A DNA stretch of 64,000 nt from Thiohalocapsa sp. ML1 (GTDB taxonomy: Bacteria; Pseudomonadota; Gammaproteobacteria; Chromatiales; Chromatiaceae): NCBI RefSeq assembly GCF_001469165.1, contig NZ_JABX01000026.1:17839-81838 (forward strand). Direction: 5' to 3'. A model generated the notes under the pieces. The model did not search any database. It had not been told where the DNA came from and saw only the letters and a list, made by a program, of their open reading frames with translations. This document shows, in pieces, positions 17,593 to 26,284 of the stretch (positions are counted from its first letter, which is position 1; the number at the start of each line of letters is the position of its first letter). Made by a program: the position numbers and the translations under genes.

Positions 17593-18315
17593 CTAGCCCC
17601 TGCCTTCCACGCTGACCTTGAACCAGGCGGGCTCGGCGCTGCGGCTGAGCCGGATGTCCAGTTGATAGGTCCGCAGCTCGCCGGGCCGCAGCGGATGGGC
17701 ATACTCGGGGGCGGGCCGGCCGCTGCCGAGCTCCAGCCCCAGCCAATCGTACAGCGTCACCTTGAGGTCCACCGGCCGCTCGACCGCTTGGCTGTTGAAG
17801 AGCGTGAGCCGTGCCGACAGCGTGGGTGCGTCCGGCGCGGGAACGAACAGGACGTCCTGCACCAGGCCATCCTCGATCAGGATCGGCGCATTGGCTCGGT
17901 AGACGTGTGCGCCGACGGGGCGATCGACGCCGAGCTCGGCGAGGACATGCAGCGCCGTGCGGGCGTCCGCACGCGCCGTGTCGAGCTCCCGTTCCACCGC
18001 GCCGCGCTGCGCCCACAGGACGAATATGAGCGAGCCGCTCCAAAGCAGGAGACCCGCAAGCGCCCCGACGGCCAGGCGGTAGCGAAGGATCGTGCGCGAG
18101 CGCTCCGGGCTCCAAGACGCGGAGCGGCGGCGTTTCGGCCGCTGAACCGGCGGCGCCAACGCGGCACCGCGCAACGGCTCGGTCCATGCTGTTCCCGGCG
18201 CCGACGCGCCGGGCAGTGTGCTGACCGGCCGCAGCGCCGGCACCGGCGCCGGGGCTGCGGCGTCATCGTCGACGGCGGCGGCAGGTCCGCCGAGTCTGTG
18301 GCTGAGATAGTGCAT
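17593..18315 (-). CDS. Single-pass membrane protein of unknown function
   Basis: 240 residues from ATG 18315 (MHYLSHRLGGP). Residues 1-75 are Pro/Ala-rich with a basic patch (RPKRRRSASW), followed by one TM (about 82-103, AVGALAGLLLWSGSLIFVLW) and an extracytoplasmic domain with beta-strand character (VQDVLFVPAPDAPTLSARLT, VDLKVTLYDWLGLELGSG, LRTYQLDIRLSRS), reminiscent of DUF3426/FxLYD-type immunoglobulin-like domains of membrane proteins, although no family is certain. Convergent with the giant kinase; the 17-nt gap is filled by a CTAGCCC array that runs across this gene's stop. A longer start is open but would pass through a heptamer array. Confidence 0.65.
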   Translation of the reverse strand: MHYLSHRLGGPAAAVDDDAAAPAPVPALRPVSTLPGASAPGTAWTEPLRGAALAPPVQRPKRRRSASWSPERSRTILRYRLAVGALAGLLLWSGSLIFVLWAQRGAVERELDTARADARTALHVLAELGVDRPVGAHVYRANAPILIEDGLVQDVLFVPAPDAPTLSARLTLFNSQAVERPVDLKVTLYDWLGLELGSGRPAPEYAHPLRPGELRTYQLDIRLSRSAEPAWFKVSVEGRG

Positions 18316-18717
18316 TGCAGTCAGACCGTTCTCGCGGCCGGCACCATTGCCGGTGTTGTGGCCACGGCTGTTTGTCGTTGTCAGCCATGCTATCGGCGCG
18401 GCGGCGCAAAGACTGTAAATGTCGGTAAAGCTTCGTGGATCAGCGCCGAAGACCGATGCCGGAGAGCGGAGAGCGGAGAGCGGCGAGCAGCGAGCGGAGA
18501 GCGGCGAGGAGGGCTCCTCGGGGTGATCAGCGCGGCTTTGCAGCACGCGCCGGGGACAGCACGAAGGGGAGTGCTCGGCTGCGCAAGCAGCCGGCGCCCC
18601 GGTGCGCGGCGAGGACGCCGCTCCCATGGAACCGGCGCGTTCAGTCCCCCGCAGCGGTGTCCAGCCGGAAGCCCCGCGTCCAACAGCGCCGCGAAACGGC
18701 GGGCCGAGGCACAGCGG
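18316..18717. repeat. Spacer with GAGAGCG heptamer array
   Basis: 402 nt without a convincing gene. About 18460-18515 consists of GAGAGCG heptamers with variants GCGAGCA and GCGAGGA, again a 7-bp period. The left end, just upstream of the membrane-protein start, should hold its promoter. The right end follows the proX stop; no clear T-run terminator is visible. Confidence 0.75.
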
Positions 18718-19734
18718 TTACTCCGCCGCGGCGCGGGCCTGCTCCAGCCAGCGCTCGAACGTCTCGCGGTTGGCCGCAATCCACGCCTCGGCGTGCTTGT
18801 TGATGGCCGCCTCGCTGTCTTGGCCGTCGCGCATCGCCAAGTTCTGCGCGCTGATGTCGTTGTTGCTGACCTGCATGATCTTGAACAGCTCCGCCGCGGC
18901 AGGGTTGGCCTCGGCCCATTCACGGTTGGCGATGATGCGCTGCTCATTCGCCTGGAAGCCGTAGTTCGAGCCGTCCGGCAGCGCGGTATCGACGTCCGCG
19001 CGCTCCCCAGGCAGGGAGCTGAACGGGACCTGGAGCCAGATCACGTCCTCGCCCGGCACCAGCACGCCGCTGACCCAGTAGGGCGTCCAGGTGTAGTACA
19101 GGATCGGCTCGCCCTGTTCGTGGCGGGCGATGGTGTCGGCGATGATGGCCGAGTAGCTGCCCTGGTTGTGGGTCACGGTGTCGCGCAGCCCGTAGGCGTC
19201 CAGGTGATGCTCGATGACCTTCTCGCAGCCCCAGCCGGGCGTGCAGCCGCCGAGGTCGGCCTTGCCGTCGCCTTTGGCGTCGAACAGCTTGGCGATCTCG
19301 GGGTCCTTGAGCTGCTCGATGTTGGTGATCTCATAGGCCTCGGCGGTGTCCTTGTCGATGAGGTAGCCCTGGATGGAGCCGGAGGAGTAAACGCCCTCGC
19401 GCACGAGCTTGTCCTCGCCGCCGGCCTCCTCGAAGAAGTCCACGTGCAGCGGGTCCCAGTGCGCGGCCATGAAGGTGGCGTCGCCGTTGGCGATGGCCAC
19501 ATGCCCGGCGGCGTATTCGATCTCCTTGATGTCTTTGACCTCGTAGCCGAGCGCTTCCAGCGCCTTCATCACGAGCAGGGTCTGGAAGGTCTCCTCGGCG
19601 ATCGAGGACTTGATGGGCTGAACTGTCACGCCCGCGCCCGGCTTGTCGTTGGCGAGCGCAGCGCCGGCGGCGACCGTCAGGGCCGCGAAGAGGGCGGCGC
19701 GGGCGCGGGGCTTGAGATGCAGGTTGGCATGCAT
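18718..19734 (-). CDS. proX: Glycine betaine ABC transporter substrate-binding protein ProX
   Basis: 338-residue periplasmic binding protein. N-terminal signal peptide (RARAALFAALTVAAGAALA, cleavage near residue 29), then the OpuAC/ProX pattern: VTVQPIKSSIAEETFQTLLV, YEVKDIKEIEYAAGHVAIAN, FMAAHWDPLH, a disulfide-type Cys pair in GGCTPGWGCEKV (as in E. coli ProX) and LYYTWTPYWVSGVLVPG with aromatic residues of the betaine cage. It is third gene of proV-proW-proX, the same order as E. coli, but separated from proW by a repeat-filled 251-nt gap. Role: import of glycine betaine or proline betaine under osmotic stress. Confidence 0.93.
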   Translation of the reverse strand: MHANLHLKPRARAALFAALTVAAGAALANDKPGAGVTVQPIKSSIAEETFQTLLVMKALEALGYEVKDIKEIEYAAGHVAIANGDATFMAAHWDPLHVDFFEEAGGEDKLVREGVYSSGSIQGYLIDKDTAEAYEITNIEQLKDPEIAKLFDAKGDGKADLGGCTPGWGCEKVIEHHLDAYGLRDTVTHNQGSYSAIIADTIARHEQGEPILYYTWTPYWVSGVLVPGEDVIWLQVPFSSLPGERADVDTALPDGSNYGFQANEQRIIANREWAEANPAAAELFKIMQVSNNDISAQNLAMRDGQDSEAAINKHAEAWIAANRETFERWLEQARAAAE

Positions 19735-19985
19735 GGGCTTCTCCGTTGGGGTTCGGTTGGTATGGTTTTGGGTATGTTCGGTTGGTATGGTTTTGGGTAT
19801 GGTTGGCTGCTATTGCTCGCGAGGCTTCGCCTCAAACCGACGAGTCCCGCTCATCGCTATCGAAATCGAAATCGAAATCGAACCGAGTGGCGACCGATCC
19901 CGATCCCGATCCCGACGCACCTAGCCAGTCCGACGCCCCGTTCGAAACTTGACTCATCTGCAAGCATTTGGCGCCGTCAAGCAAT
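19735..19985. repeat. proW-proX spacer with 25-bp and 6-bp tandem repeats
   Basis: 251 nt inside the pro operon. Two direct copies of a 25-bp unit (GTTCGGTTGGTATGGTTTTG followed by GGTAT) at about 19752-19802; hexamer runs of CGAAAT (about 19860-19880) and GATCCC (about 19898-19917); and at 19942-19976 an inverted copy of the GGCGCC..TTGCAGATGAGTCAAGTTTCG element also found near 25 and 6198-6281. No gene. Confidence 0.85.
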
Positions 19986-21023
19986 CTAGACGGCACTGGT
20001 GACGAACAACCGCCGCACCAGACCGACGGGGCCGGACTGGTACCAGCGACGGGCCGGCTTGTCGCGGTCGGACTGGCCGACGGCTTGAGTCATGCGGTCG
20101 AGGATGATGGCGAGCAGCACGATGCCGACGCCGCCGATGGTGGCGAGGCCCATGTCGAGCCGGCCGATACCGCGCAGCACCATCTGGCCCAGGCCGCCGA
20201 CGGCGATCATGGACGCGATGACGACCATGGACAGCGCCAGCATCAGGGTCTGGTTGACGCCGGCCATGATGGTCGGCATCGCCAGCGGCAACTGCACCTT
20301 GAACAAAAGCTGCTTCGGCGATGCACCGAAGGAGCGCGCCGCCTCCACGAGGTCCGCCGGCACCTGGCGAATGCCGAGGTTGGTCAGCCGGATCAGCGGC
20401 GGCAGCGCGAAAATGATGGTCACCACCACGCCCGGCACGTTGCCGATGCCGAACAGCATCACGACCGGCACCAGGTACACGAAGGCCGGCGTCGTCTGCA
20501 TCGCATCCAGCACCGGGCGCACGCTGGCGGCGGCGCGGTCGCTGCGGGCGAGCCAGATGCCCGTTGGCAGGCCAATGACGATGCAGAACACCACCGAGGT
20601 CAGCACCAGCGCGAGCGTGACCATGGCCTCCGCCCAGGCGCCGATGAGCCCGACCAGCGCGAGCGAGATCACGGCGCCGATGCCGAGCCGCCTGCCGCCC
20701 GCCTGCCAGGCGAGCAGCCCGATGATGGCGATCATCGCCAGGTCCGGAATCGCGAGCAGCGTCGTCTCGATGCCCGTCAGCGTGCCGTCGATGGGCCAGC
20801 GCACGGCCTGGAATACCGGCCGGAAATTGGCGACGAGCCAGTCGAGGCCGCTGTCCACCCAGTCGCCGAGCGGAATAACCGGCTCCTGGAACGGGTGCAG
20901 CCAATCGATGGGGCTCGTGTCAGCATCCGCTGCGCCGCTGCCGGCGAGCCAGTCGCCGGGGGTGGGTGCGGAACCGGCCGCGTCGGGCGGCGCTGCGCCC
21001 CAGGGGTTTGATTGTTCGGCCAT
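19986..21023 (-). CDS. proW: Glycine betaine ABC transporter permease ProW
   Basis: 345-residue inner-membrane permease. A hydrophilic N-terminal part (about 1-95) containing [20 protein letters not shown] precedes the BPD_transp_1 domain with about six to seven TMs. The EAA-type coupling loop is [20 protein letters not shown], and [27 protein letters not shown] is diagnostic of ProW/OpuAB. The size matches ProW of E. coli (354). ProV would energise it and ProX feed it. A 442-nt repeat-filled gap separates it from proV, unusually long for this operon; ATG at 21023 has only a weak AAGAGA ribosome binding site. Confidence 0.94.
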   Translation of the reverse strand: MAEQSNPWGAAPPDAAGSAPTPGDWLAGSGAADADTSPIDWLHPFQEPVIPLGDWVDSGLDWLVANFRPVFQAVRWPIDGTLTGIETTLLAIPDLAMIAIIGLLAWQAGGRRLGIGAVISLALVGLIGAWAEAMVTLALVLTSVVFCIVIGLPTGIWLARSDRAAASVRPVLDAMQTTPAFVYLVPVVMLFGIGNVPGVVVTIIFALPPLIRLTNLGIRQVPADLVEAARSFGASPKQLLFKVQLPLAMPTIMAGVNQTLMLALSMVVIASMIAVGGLGQMVLRGIGRLDMGLATIGGVGIVLLAIILDRMTQAVGQSDRDKPARRWYQSGPVGLVRRLFVTSAV

Positions 21024-21045
21024 GGCTGGGTCTCTTGGGCGGGAG

Positions 21046-21235
21046 AGTACGGAGTACGGAGTACGGAGTACGGGGGGCCGTGCCGTTAGGTCCGTGCTGC
21101 GTAGCCCGAGCTCCGTACTATCCTGCCGATCTTGAGGCGCTCGGGTTACGGGAATGGCGTCGACCGTCCCGTACTCCGTACTCCGTACTTCTTCCCGTAC
21201 TCCGTACTTCTTCCTCCGTACTTCGTACTCCGTAC
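21046..21235. repeat. MITE-like repeat unit, copy 1 (GTACGGA termini)
   Basis: Left end of tandem GTACGGA heptamers, unique core of about 98 bp (21071-21168), right end of the complementary TCCGTAC heptamers interspersed with CTTCTTC. The whole unit is therefore an inverted-repeat-flanked element of about 190 bp. The core contains no ORF of note. It sits between proV and proW. Confidence 0.9.
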
Positions 21236-21237
21236 TG

Positions 21238-21468
21238 AGTACGGAGTACGGAGTACGGAGTACGGGGGGCCGTGCCGTTAGGTCCGTGCTGCGTAGCCCG
21301 AGCTCCGTACTATCCTGCCGATCTTGAGGCGCTCGGGTTACGGGAATGGCGTCGACCGTCCCGTACTCCGTACTCCGTACTCCGTACTTCTTCCCGTACT
21401 CCGTACTTCTTCCTCCGTACTTCGTCCTTCTTCCTCCGTACTTCGTACTCCGTACTCCGTACTTCTTA
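21238..21468. repeat. MITE-like repeat unit, copy 2
   Basis: Tandem second copy displaced by 192 bp; the core 21263-21360 reads identically to copy 1 on inspection, and the right arm is longer with extra TCCGTAC/CTTCTTC units, running to the stop codon of proV. The identical cores point to a recent duplication or ongoing homogenisation. Confidence 0.9.
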
Positions 21469-22650
21469 ACGATCCAACGTCTCCAACAACGCCGCCTTGG
21501 TGATGACGCCGCGGTATCGGTTCGCGTCGTCCACCACCGGCACGCCGTAGGGGGTGGCGGCCACGGTGCCGAGCAGCTCGCTCACGGGCGTGTCCACGGG
21601 CAGCGCCGGCACGTCGGGCAGAAAGGCCTGGCTGATGCGGGGCTCGGGATCGCGCAGCACGCGCTGCAGGGAGTCCAGCGACACGACGCCGTGGAAGTGC
21701 TGCCCCTTGTCCACGACGTAGCCGAACTCGCGGTCGTGCTCGCGCAGCCGGCTCAGCGCGGCGCGGATGCCGTCGTCGTGCCGCTCGATGAGCGTGACCT
21801 GGGTCTTGCGGGCGATGTCGCCGGCCTTGAACACGGCCGCTACGTCGACGCCGCGGAAGAAGGAGCGCACGTAGTCGTCCGCCGGGTTGTTCAGGATCTC
21901 GTCCGGCGTGCCCACCTGCACCACGCGCCCGCCTTCCATGATGGCGATGCGGTCGCCGATGCGCATGGCCTCGTCGAGGTCGTGGGAAATGAACACGATG
22001 GTGCGCTCGCTGTGCTCCTGGAGCTTGAGCAGTTCTTCCTGCATCTCGCTGCGGATCAGCGGGTCCAGCGCCGAGAAGGCCTCATCCATCAGCATCACGG
22101 ACGGGTCGTTGGCCAGCGCCCGGGCGAGGCCGACGCGCTGCTGCATGCCGCCGGAGAGCTCGTCCGGCCAGCTCTCGGCCCAGGACTTGAGCCCGACCTG
22201 ATCGAGCGCGGCGAGGGCCCGCACCTCCCGCTCCGCCTGCGGGACGCCGGCGAGCTCCAGCCCGAAGGCGGCGTTGCGCCCGACGCTCAGGTGCGGCATC
22301 AACGCGAAGGACTGGAACACCATGCTCATGTCGCGCCGGCGCAGTTGGATCAGCTCGGCATCGTTCATCGCGGCGATGTCGCGGCCGTCGACGATGACCT
22401 GGCCTGCGCTCGGCTCGATGAGCCGGTTCAGCAGCCGCACCAGCGTGGACTTGCCGGAGCCGGACAGCCCCATGATGACGAAGATCTCGCCCTTGTCGAT
22501 GGAGAAGCTCGCGTCGCAGACACCGACGGTCTGGCCCGTGCGAGCAAAGATCTCGTCCTTGTCGACGCCCTGCTCCAGCAGTCGCAGCGCCACCTCCGGG
22601 TGCTCGCCGAAGACCTTGTACAGGTGCCGGACGACGACTTTGTGTTGCAT
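21466..22650 (-). CDS. proV: Glycine betaine ABC transporter ATPase ProV
   Basis: 394-residue ATP-binding subunit (E. coli ProV is 400). Start [18 protein letters not shown] at 22650. Walker [10 protein letters not shown] (about 62), Q-loop region, ABC signature [15 protein letters not shown], Walker [14 protein letters not shown], switch His in [12 protein letters not shown], then two C-terminal CBS domains (about 275-394: [19 protein letters not shown] and [20 protein letters not shown]), which in OpuA sense ionic strength. First gene of the operon; the promoter must lie in 22651-22880. The last codons merge with the flanking TCCGTAC repeat, whose final copy abuts the stop. Confidence 0.95.
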   Translation of the reverse strand: MQHKVVVRHLYKVFGEHPEVALRLLEQGVDKDEIFARTGQTVGVCDASFSIDKGEIFVIMGLSGSGKSTLVRLLNRLIEPSAGQVIVDGRDIAAMNDAELIQLRRRDMSMVFQSFALMPHLSVGRNAAFGLELAGVPQAEREVRALAALDQVGLKSWAESWPDELSGGMQQRVGLARALANDPSVMLMDEAFSALDPLIRSEMQEELLKLQEHSERTIVFISHDLDEAMRIGDRIAIMEGGRVVQVGTPDEILNNPADDYVRSFFRGVDVAAVFKAGDIARKTQVTLIERHDDGIRAALSRLREHDREFGYVVDKGQHFHGVVSLDSLQRVLRDPEPRISQAFLPDVPALPVDTPVSELLGTVAATPYGVPVVDDANRYRGVITKAALLETLDR

Positions 22651-22958
22651 GGTCTTGCGCCTGCGCGCCCCACCGCGACGGGGTGCGATCGGTTGTTGCC
22701 CGCGAGCAGCGGCGCACCGGGATGCGCTGCGTGCCGCGTCGAAAAAAGGCCCGAAACCCTTGCGGCGATGGATCGAGGCGATGCATCGAGGCGACGGCGC
22801 CCTGTTGTGCCGAGCCGACAATGATTAGGGTCCGAAACGACTAGTGCAGCCTAAGGCGCCGCCCGATCCGTGTCAAATCAGGGGCTAGGGGCTAGCACCT
22901 GGCTCCTAGCCCCTAGCTCCTAGCTCCTAGCTCCTAGCTCCTAGCTCCTAGCCCCTTC
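22651..22958. repeat. proV upstream region and CTAGCTC heptamer array
   Basis: 308 nt. The part next to proV is presumed promoter and leader. From about 22880 to 22955 lies an array starting GGGGCTAGGGGCTAG, then CTCCTAGCCC and at least five CTAGCTC heptamers, giving a partly self-complementary hairpin. The array ends within about ten bases of the porin stop codon at 22959. Confidence 0.85.
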
Positions 22959-24437
22959 CTAAAAGTAATAACCAAAGTTGATGTTGAGCCGGTAGTTCCA
23001 GTGGTCGTTCGCGTTGGCGCCGAAGTCGCCGGCGCCGAGGGTCGGGTCGAAGAGGTTGCCGTAGCCCTCCGGCGTGCCGGCGCTCGTCTCGTTGCCGACG
23101 AAGAGGTTGCCGTCCGAGAAGGCCAGATCGGTGTAGATGTACCAACCGCGGCGCGCCCAGGCGGCACCGAGGACCACGAGCTGGCTGTCGTTGAAGTCGC
23201 TGTCCTCTTTGACGATGCTGCTGTACTCCACGTAGGGCCGCACCGAATCGAGCCAGGGGATGCCGTGCGTCTCCCACAGGTAGCTGAGCGAGACCGCCGG
23301 TATCCAGGCGTCGGTGGCCACCGGCCACGGGAAGTCGTAAGCGCCCATGGGCACCAGGGCATCGGTGCTGAGGAAGGGGTTGTCGTCAACCTCGATCTTG
23401 TAGCGGGTGAGCTGGGTGGCGAGCAGCCAGTTGTTCCAACTGTTCTTCATGTGCACGGACGCGGCCCAGTGCTCGCCGTCGTCGGTGCGCCGCCCCTTGA
23501 GCTGGCCCCATTGCAGCGAGGTGCCGATCTCCGTCGGTACCGCAACCTCATCAAGCTTGTAGATGGCGCGAAGGTTGAACTGGTTGCGCTCTTCCCAGCC
23601 GTTCGGCTCGATGTTGTAGCTGACGGTGCCATCCGGCGCGACGCCGCCGGTCCAGGGCACGATGTCGTAGTCGTAGCGGGCGCTGTCCAAGCTCTTGCCG
23701 TTGCCGTCCCACTGCGCGCGGTTGTAGTAGCCGAGGTCGAGCGCCCAGTCGCCGAGGTTGGTGCTGTACTTGAGACCTAAGTCCATGTCGTCGGCGAGGC
23801 CGACATAGAAGTGCTGGTCGAAAAACCAGCTCTGCGAGACGCCGTAGGGGCCGGGGCCGAAGGGCACGCGGTTCTGGCCGACCTCGATCCGGCTGCCGTC
23901 GTCGAATGCCCAGCCCAGCCAGCCCGTGTGCAGAAAGTTGTACCCGTTGTACCAGCGATATTCGAGCTTGCCGATGAGGTTCTCGTACTGGAGATCCATG
24001 TTGATGCGGAACGTTTCCAGCTCGAAATCGCCGCCGTTGCCGCCGCGGGACGGGCCGGTGTTGGGATAGGCGCCGGAGCTGCCGCGGTTCGGATAGCTGC
24101 CGAGCACGTAGTTGGCCCGCAGCGCGCCGCCGATGGTGAGCGGGCCGAAGGTGATCTTGTCGGCCGACGGCGCGCCTGCCTCGGCGAGCTGCTGCTCCGC
24201 CTCCGAGGCGCGTGTATAGGCGGCCTCGGAGGCCTCCTTCGCCTCGATCAGGGCCGCCCGCGCCTGGTCCAGCTCGGCCTGCAGCGCCGCGATGCGCCGT
24301 TCCAGCGCGGCGGTGTCTGCGGCGAGCGCGGCGGGGGCGGCGAGCAGCGGCAGCACTGCGGCGAGAGCGGCGGCGAGCCGGGCGAAGCGGGGAGTCGAGC
24401 GGGGAGTCGAGCGGGTGCTGTGCGCGCGTAGGGTCAT
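22959..24437 (-). CDS. Outer-membrane porin-like beta-barrel protein
   Basis: 492 residues from ATG 24437, which follows GGAGA at good spacing. Signal peptide LAAALAAVLPLLAAPAALA (about 22-41), then a periplasmic coiled coil of Ala/Glu/Leu heptads (about 43-88: LERRIAALQAELDQARAAL), then alternating-residue beta strands rich in Tyr, Trp and Gly (LEYRWYNGYNFLHTGWLGW, DLGLKYSTNLGDWALDLGYY) and a final NINFGYYF ending in Phe, the outer-membrane insertion signal. Resembles phosphate-selective/OprO-P type porins, sometimes with an N-terminal coiled coil. Substrate unknown. Divergent from the MscS gene. Confidence 0.82.
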   Translation of the reverse strand: MTLRAHSTRSTPRSTPRFARLAAALAAVLPLLAAPAALAADTAALERRIAALQAELDQARAALIEAKEASEAAYTRASEAEQQLAEAGAPSADKITFGPLTIGGALRANYVLGSYPNRGSSGAYPNTGPSRGGNGGDFELETFRINMDLQYENLIGKLEYRWYNGYNFLHTGWLGWAFDDGSRIEVGQNRVPFGPGPYGVSQSWFFDQHFYVGLADDMDLGLKYSTNLGDWALDLGYYNRAQWDGNGKSLDSARYDYDIVPWTGGVAPDGTVSYNIEPNGWEERNQFNLRAIYKLDEVAVPTEIGTSLQWGQLKGRRTDDGEHWAASVHMKNSWNNWLLATQLTRYKIEVDDNPFLSTDALVPMGAYDFPWPVATDAWIPAVSLSYLWETHGIPWLDSVRPYVEYSSIVKEDSDFNDSQLVVLGAAWARRGWYIYTDLAFSDGNLFVGNETSAGTPEGYGNLFDPTLGAGDFGANANDHWNYRLNINFGYYF

Positions 24438-24630
24438 GGTGTCTCTCCGTGCGAATAGTGATGCACATTCGCGACCAAGACATTGCTTTGGACACGAAGT
24501 ATTAAGAAAGTACCACTGACGTTGCTGCTGCACAACACTTACTGTTGCGCAGTGACACTTCTACCACCCAGCCAAACCAGCCGCAGACCGCTATACTGAT
24601 CCGGCATCCGGTCCGCCTGAGCCCCTGCCG
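24438..24630. promoter_or_regulatory. Divergent promoter region with inverted repeat
   Basis: 193 nt between porin and MscS-type genes. At 24529-24551 TGCACAACA-CTTAC-TGTTGCGCA is a 9-bp imperfect inverted repeat, flanked by CACTG (24514-24518) and CAGTG (24550-24554), i.e. a nested dyad. AT content is locally raised. A candidate operator for a dimeric regulator; identity unknown. Confidence 0.45.
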
Positions 24631-26202
24631 ATGGAAGACCAGACGGTCACCGCGACCACCGCGCTGCTGCGCTTCATGGACGAGCTCTCGTCCAGCTACT
24701 GGCACCTGCTGCTCGCGGCGCTTGCGCTCGTGGTGCTCTGGCGCATCGGCACCCGCGTGGTGGGCGAGCGGCCGCTGTTCGATCACTTTCCGCGCATCAC
24801 GGCGGCGCTGGACGTGCTGGTGCTGCCGATTAGCTGGCTCCTCGCGGGCGCGCTGGTGCGGGTCGCAAATCGCGCCGTCGGGCTGCCGGCGCTGGACCCG
24901 ACCCTCAAGTCCCTGACGGCGCTCGCGGCCTACCTCGCCGCCGGCTGGGCGCTGGCGCGACTGGTGGAGGTGCAGGTGCTGCTGCGCGCCGAGGAGCACG
25001 ACGGCGAGCGCGTGCCGCAGCTCATCATCGGGCTCGTCTACCTGCTGCTGATGCTGGTGGGGCTCGGGCTCTTCCTGCACCAGCAGGGCTTTTCGTTCAC
25101 CGGCGTCTGGGTCTCCACCGGCGTGCTCGCCGCCGTGCTGGGCCTGGCGCTCCAGAAGACCTTGGGCGACCTGTTCTCGGGTATCGCGCTCGGCATCGAG
25201 CGGCCGTTTCGCATCGGCGACTGGCTGGAGCTCCACGACGGGCGGCTCGGCGAGGTGGTGGACATGAACTGGCGCGCGACGCGGCTGCGCGGCTGGGACA
25301 ACTCGACCCTGGTGGTGCCGAACTCGACACTGGCAAGCCAGAGCTTCAAGAACCTGCACGGCGAGCGTCACGTCTACGCCCCCTGGTACTTCATCGAGCT
25401 GCCCGCGGAGGTGGACCCGCGCTACGCCTCGGAGCTGCTGCTGCAGGCGGCGATGCGCTGCGACAGCGTGCTCAAGCTGCCGCCGCCGGTGGTGCGGCTC
25501 GCCGGCGGCGGCAGCCTGCCCTACAGCTACATGGTCTGGGTGCACATCAAGAACTACCCGGCCATGTTTCGCGCCCGCGAGGAACTGTTCCGCGAGATCC
25601 ACCGCGCGCTCAAGGAGTCCGGCATCGAGGTCTCGCCCGCGGTGCATGAGCTGCGTACCCGCCGCGCGCACATCACCAGCGCGGAGCCGCCGACGCTCGC
25701 ACTCGCGCTGCGCTCCCTGGAGCTCGCCGGGGAGCTCAGCGACGATGAGCTCGCACAGGTGGCCGCCCGCAGCGAGTACCGGCACTTCAACGCCGGCGGC
25801 GTACTGTTGGCGGAGGGCGCCGTCAGCGACGCCTTCTACGTCATCGCGGGCGGGCTCGTGGACAGCAACGTGCTGCTGCCGGACGGCTCCCGGCGACTCT
25901 TGGAGACGCTCGGGCCGGGCAACTATTTCGGGCTCACGGCGATGCTGACGACGGAGCCGAGCTTCGAGGAGTTCGTCGCGAAGAGCGACGTAACGCTGAT
26001 CCGCGTGGACCTGGAGGCGCTGCGCCCCTTCGTCGAGAAGCGCCCGGAGCTGAAGGAGAAGCTGGTGCAGTTGGTGAAGGCCCGCTGGGATCTGGCCGAG
26101 GCGACGCAGGCGCAGAGCCGGCGGCGCTCGCGGCGGCTCACGCTGCGCGACATCCGCGTCGGCATCGAGCGCCGGCTGCGCCAGCCCCGCGAGTCCCGGT
26201 AG
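24631..26202 (+). CDS. MscS-family channel with C-terminal cyclic-nucleotide-binding-like domain
   Basis: 523-residue inner-membrane channel. About five N-terminal helices, the pore helix region GVLAAVLGLALQKTLGDLFSGIAL (about 165-190), the MscS beta domain (IERPFRIGDWLELHDGRLGEVVDMNWRATRL split over 190-220; LVVPNSTLASQSFKN) and a cytoplasmic alpha/beta vestibule. From about residue 355 a cNMP-binding-like domain (FNAGGVLLAEGAVSDAFYVIAGG, GNYFGLTAMLTTEPSFEEFVAK). The phosphate-binding cassette lacks the canonical FGE...R/A-T residues, so ligand binding may be altered. MscS-CNBD fusions are known. Osmotic release function fits the nearby betaine importer. A basic tail follows. Confidence 0.92.
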   Translation: MEDQTVTATTALLRFMDELSSSYWHLLLAALALVVLWRIGTRVVGERPLFDHFPRITAALDVLVLPISWLLAGALVRVANRAVGLPALDPTLKSLTALAAYLAAGWALARLVEVQVLLRAEEHDGERVPQLIIGLVYLLLMLVGLGLFLHQQGFSFTGVWVSTGVLAAVLGLALQKTLGDLFSGIALGIERPFRIGDWLELHDGRLGEVVDMNWRATRLRGWDNSTLVVPNSTLASQSFKNLHGERHVYAPWYFIELPAEVDPRYASELLLQAAMRCDSVLKLPPPVVRLAGGGSLPYSYMVWVHIKNYPAMFRAREELFREIHRALKESGIEVSPAVHELRTRRAHITSAEPPTLALALRSLELAGELSDDELAQVAARSEYRHFNAGGVLLAEGAVSDAFYVIAGGLVDSNVLLPDGSRRLLETLGPGNYFGLTAMLTTEPSFEEFVAKSDVTLIRVDLEALRPFVEKRPELKEKLVQLVKARWDLAEATQAQSRRRSRRLTLRDIRVGIERRLRQPRESR

Positions 26203-26284
26203 CCGTTGCGATGAGAAAACTCTTGCAAAGCGTCGTCGGCGCGGGTGTCATGCCGTCTCCTTAACAACCGACGGAGAACTTTCC

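Noticed and set aside
18316..18627. Longer N-terminus of the membrane protein at 17593-18315
   Set aside because: It would translate the GAGAGCG array region; the ATG at 18315 is more plausible.
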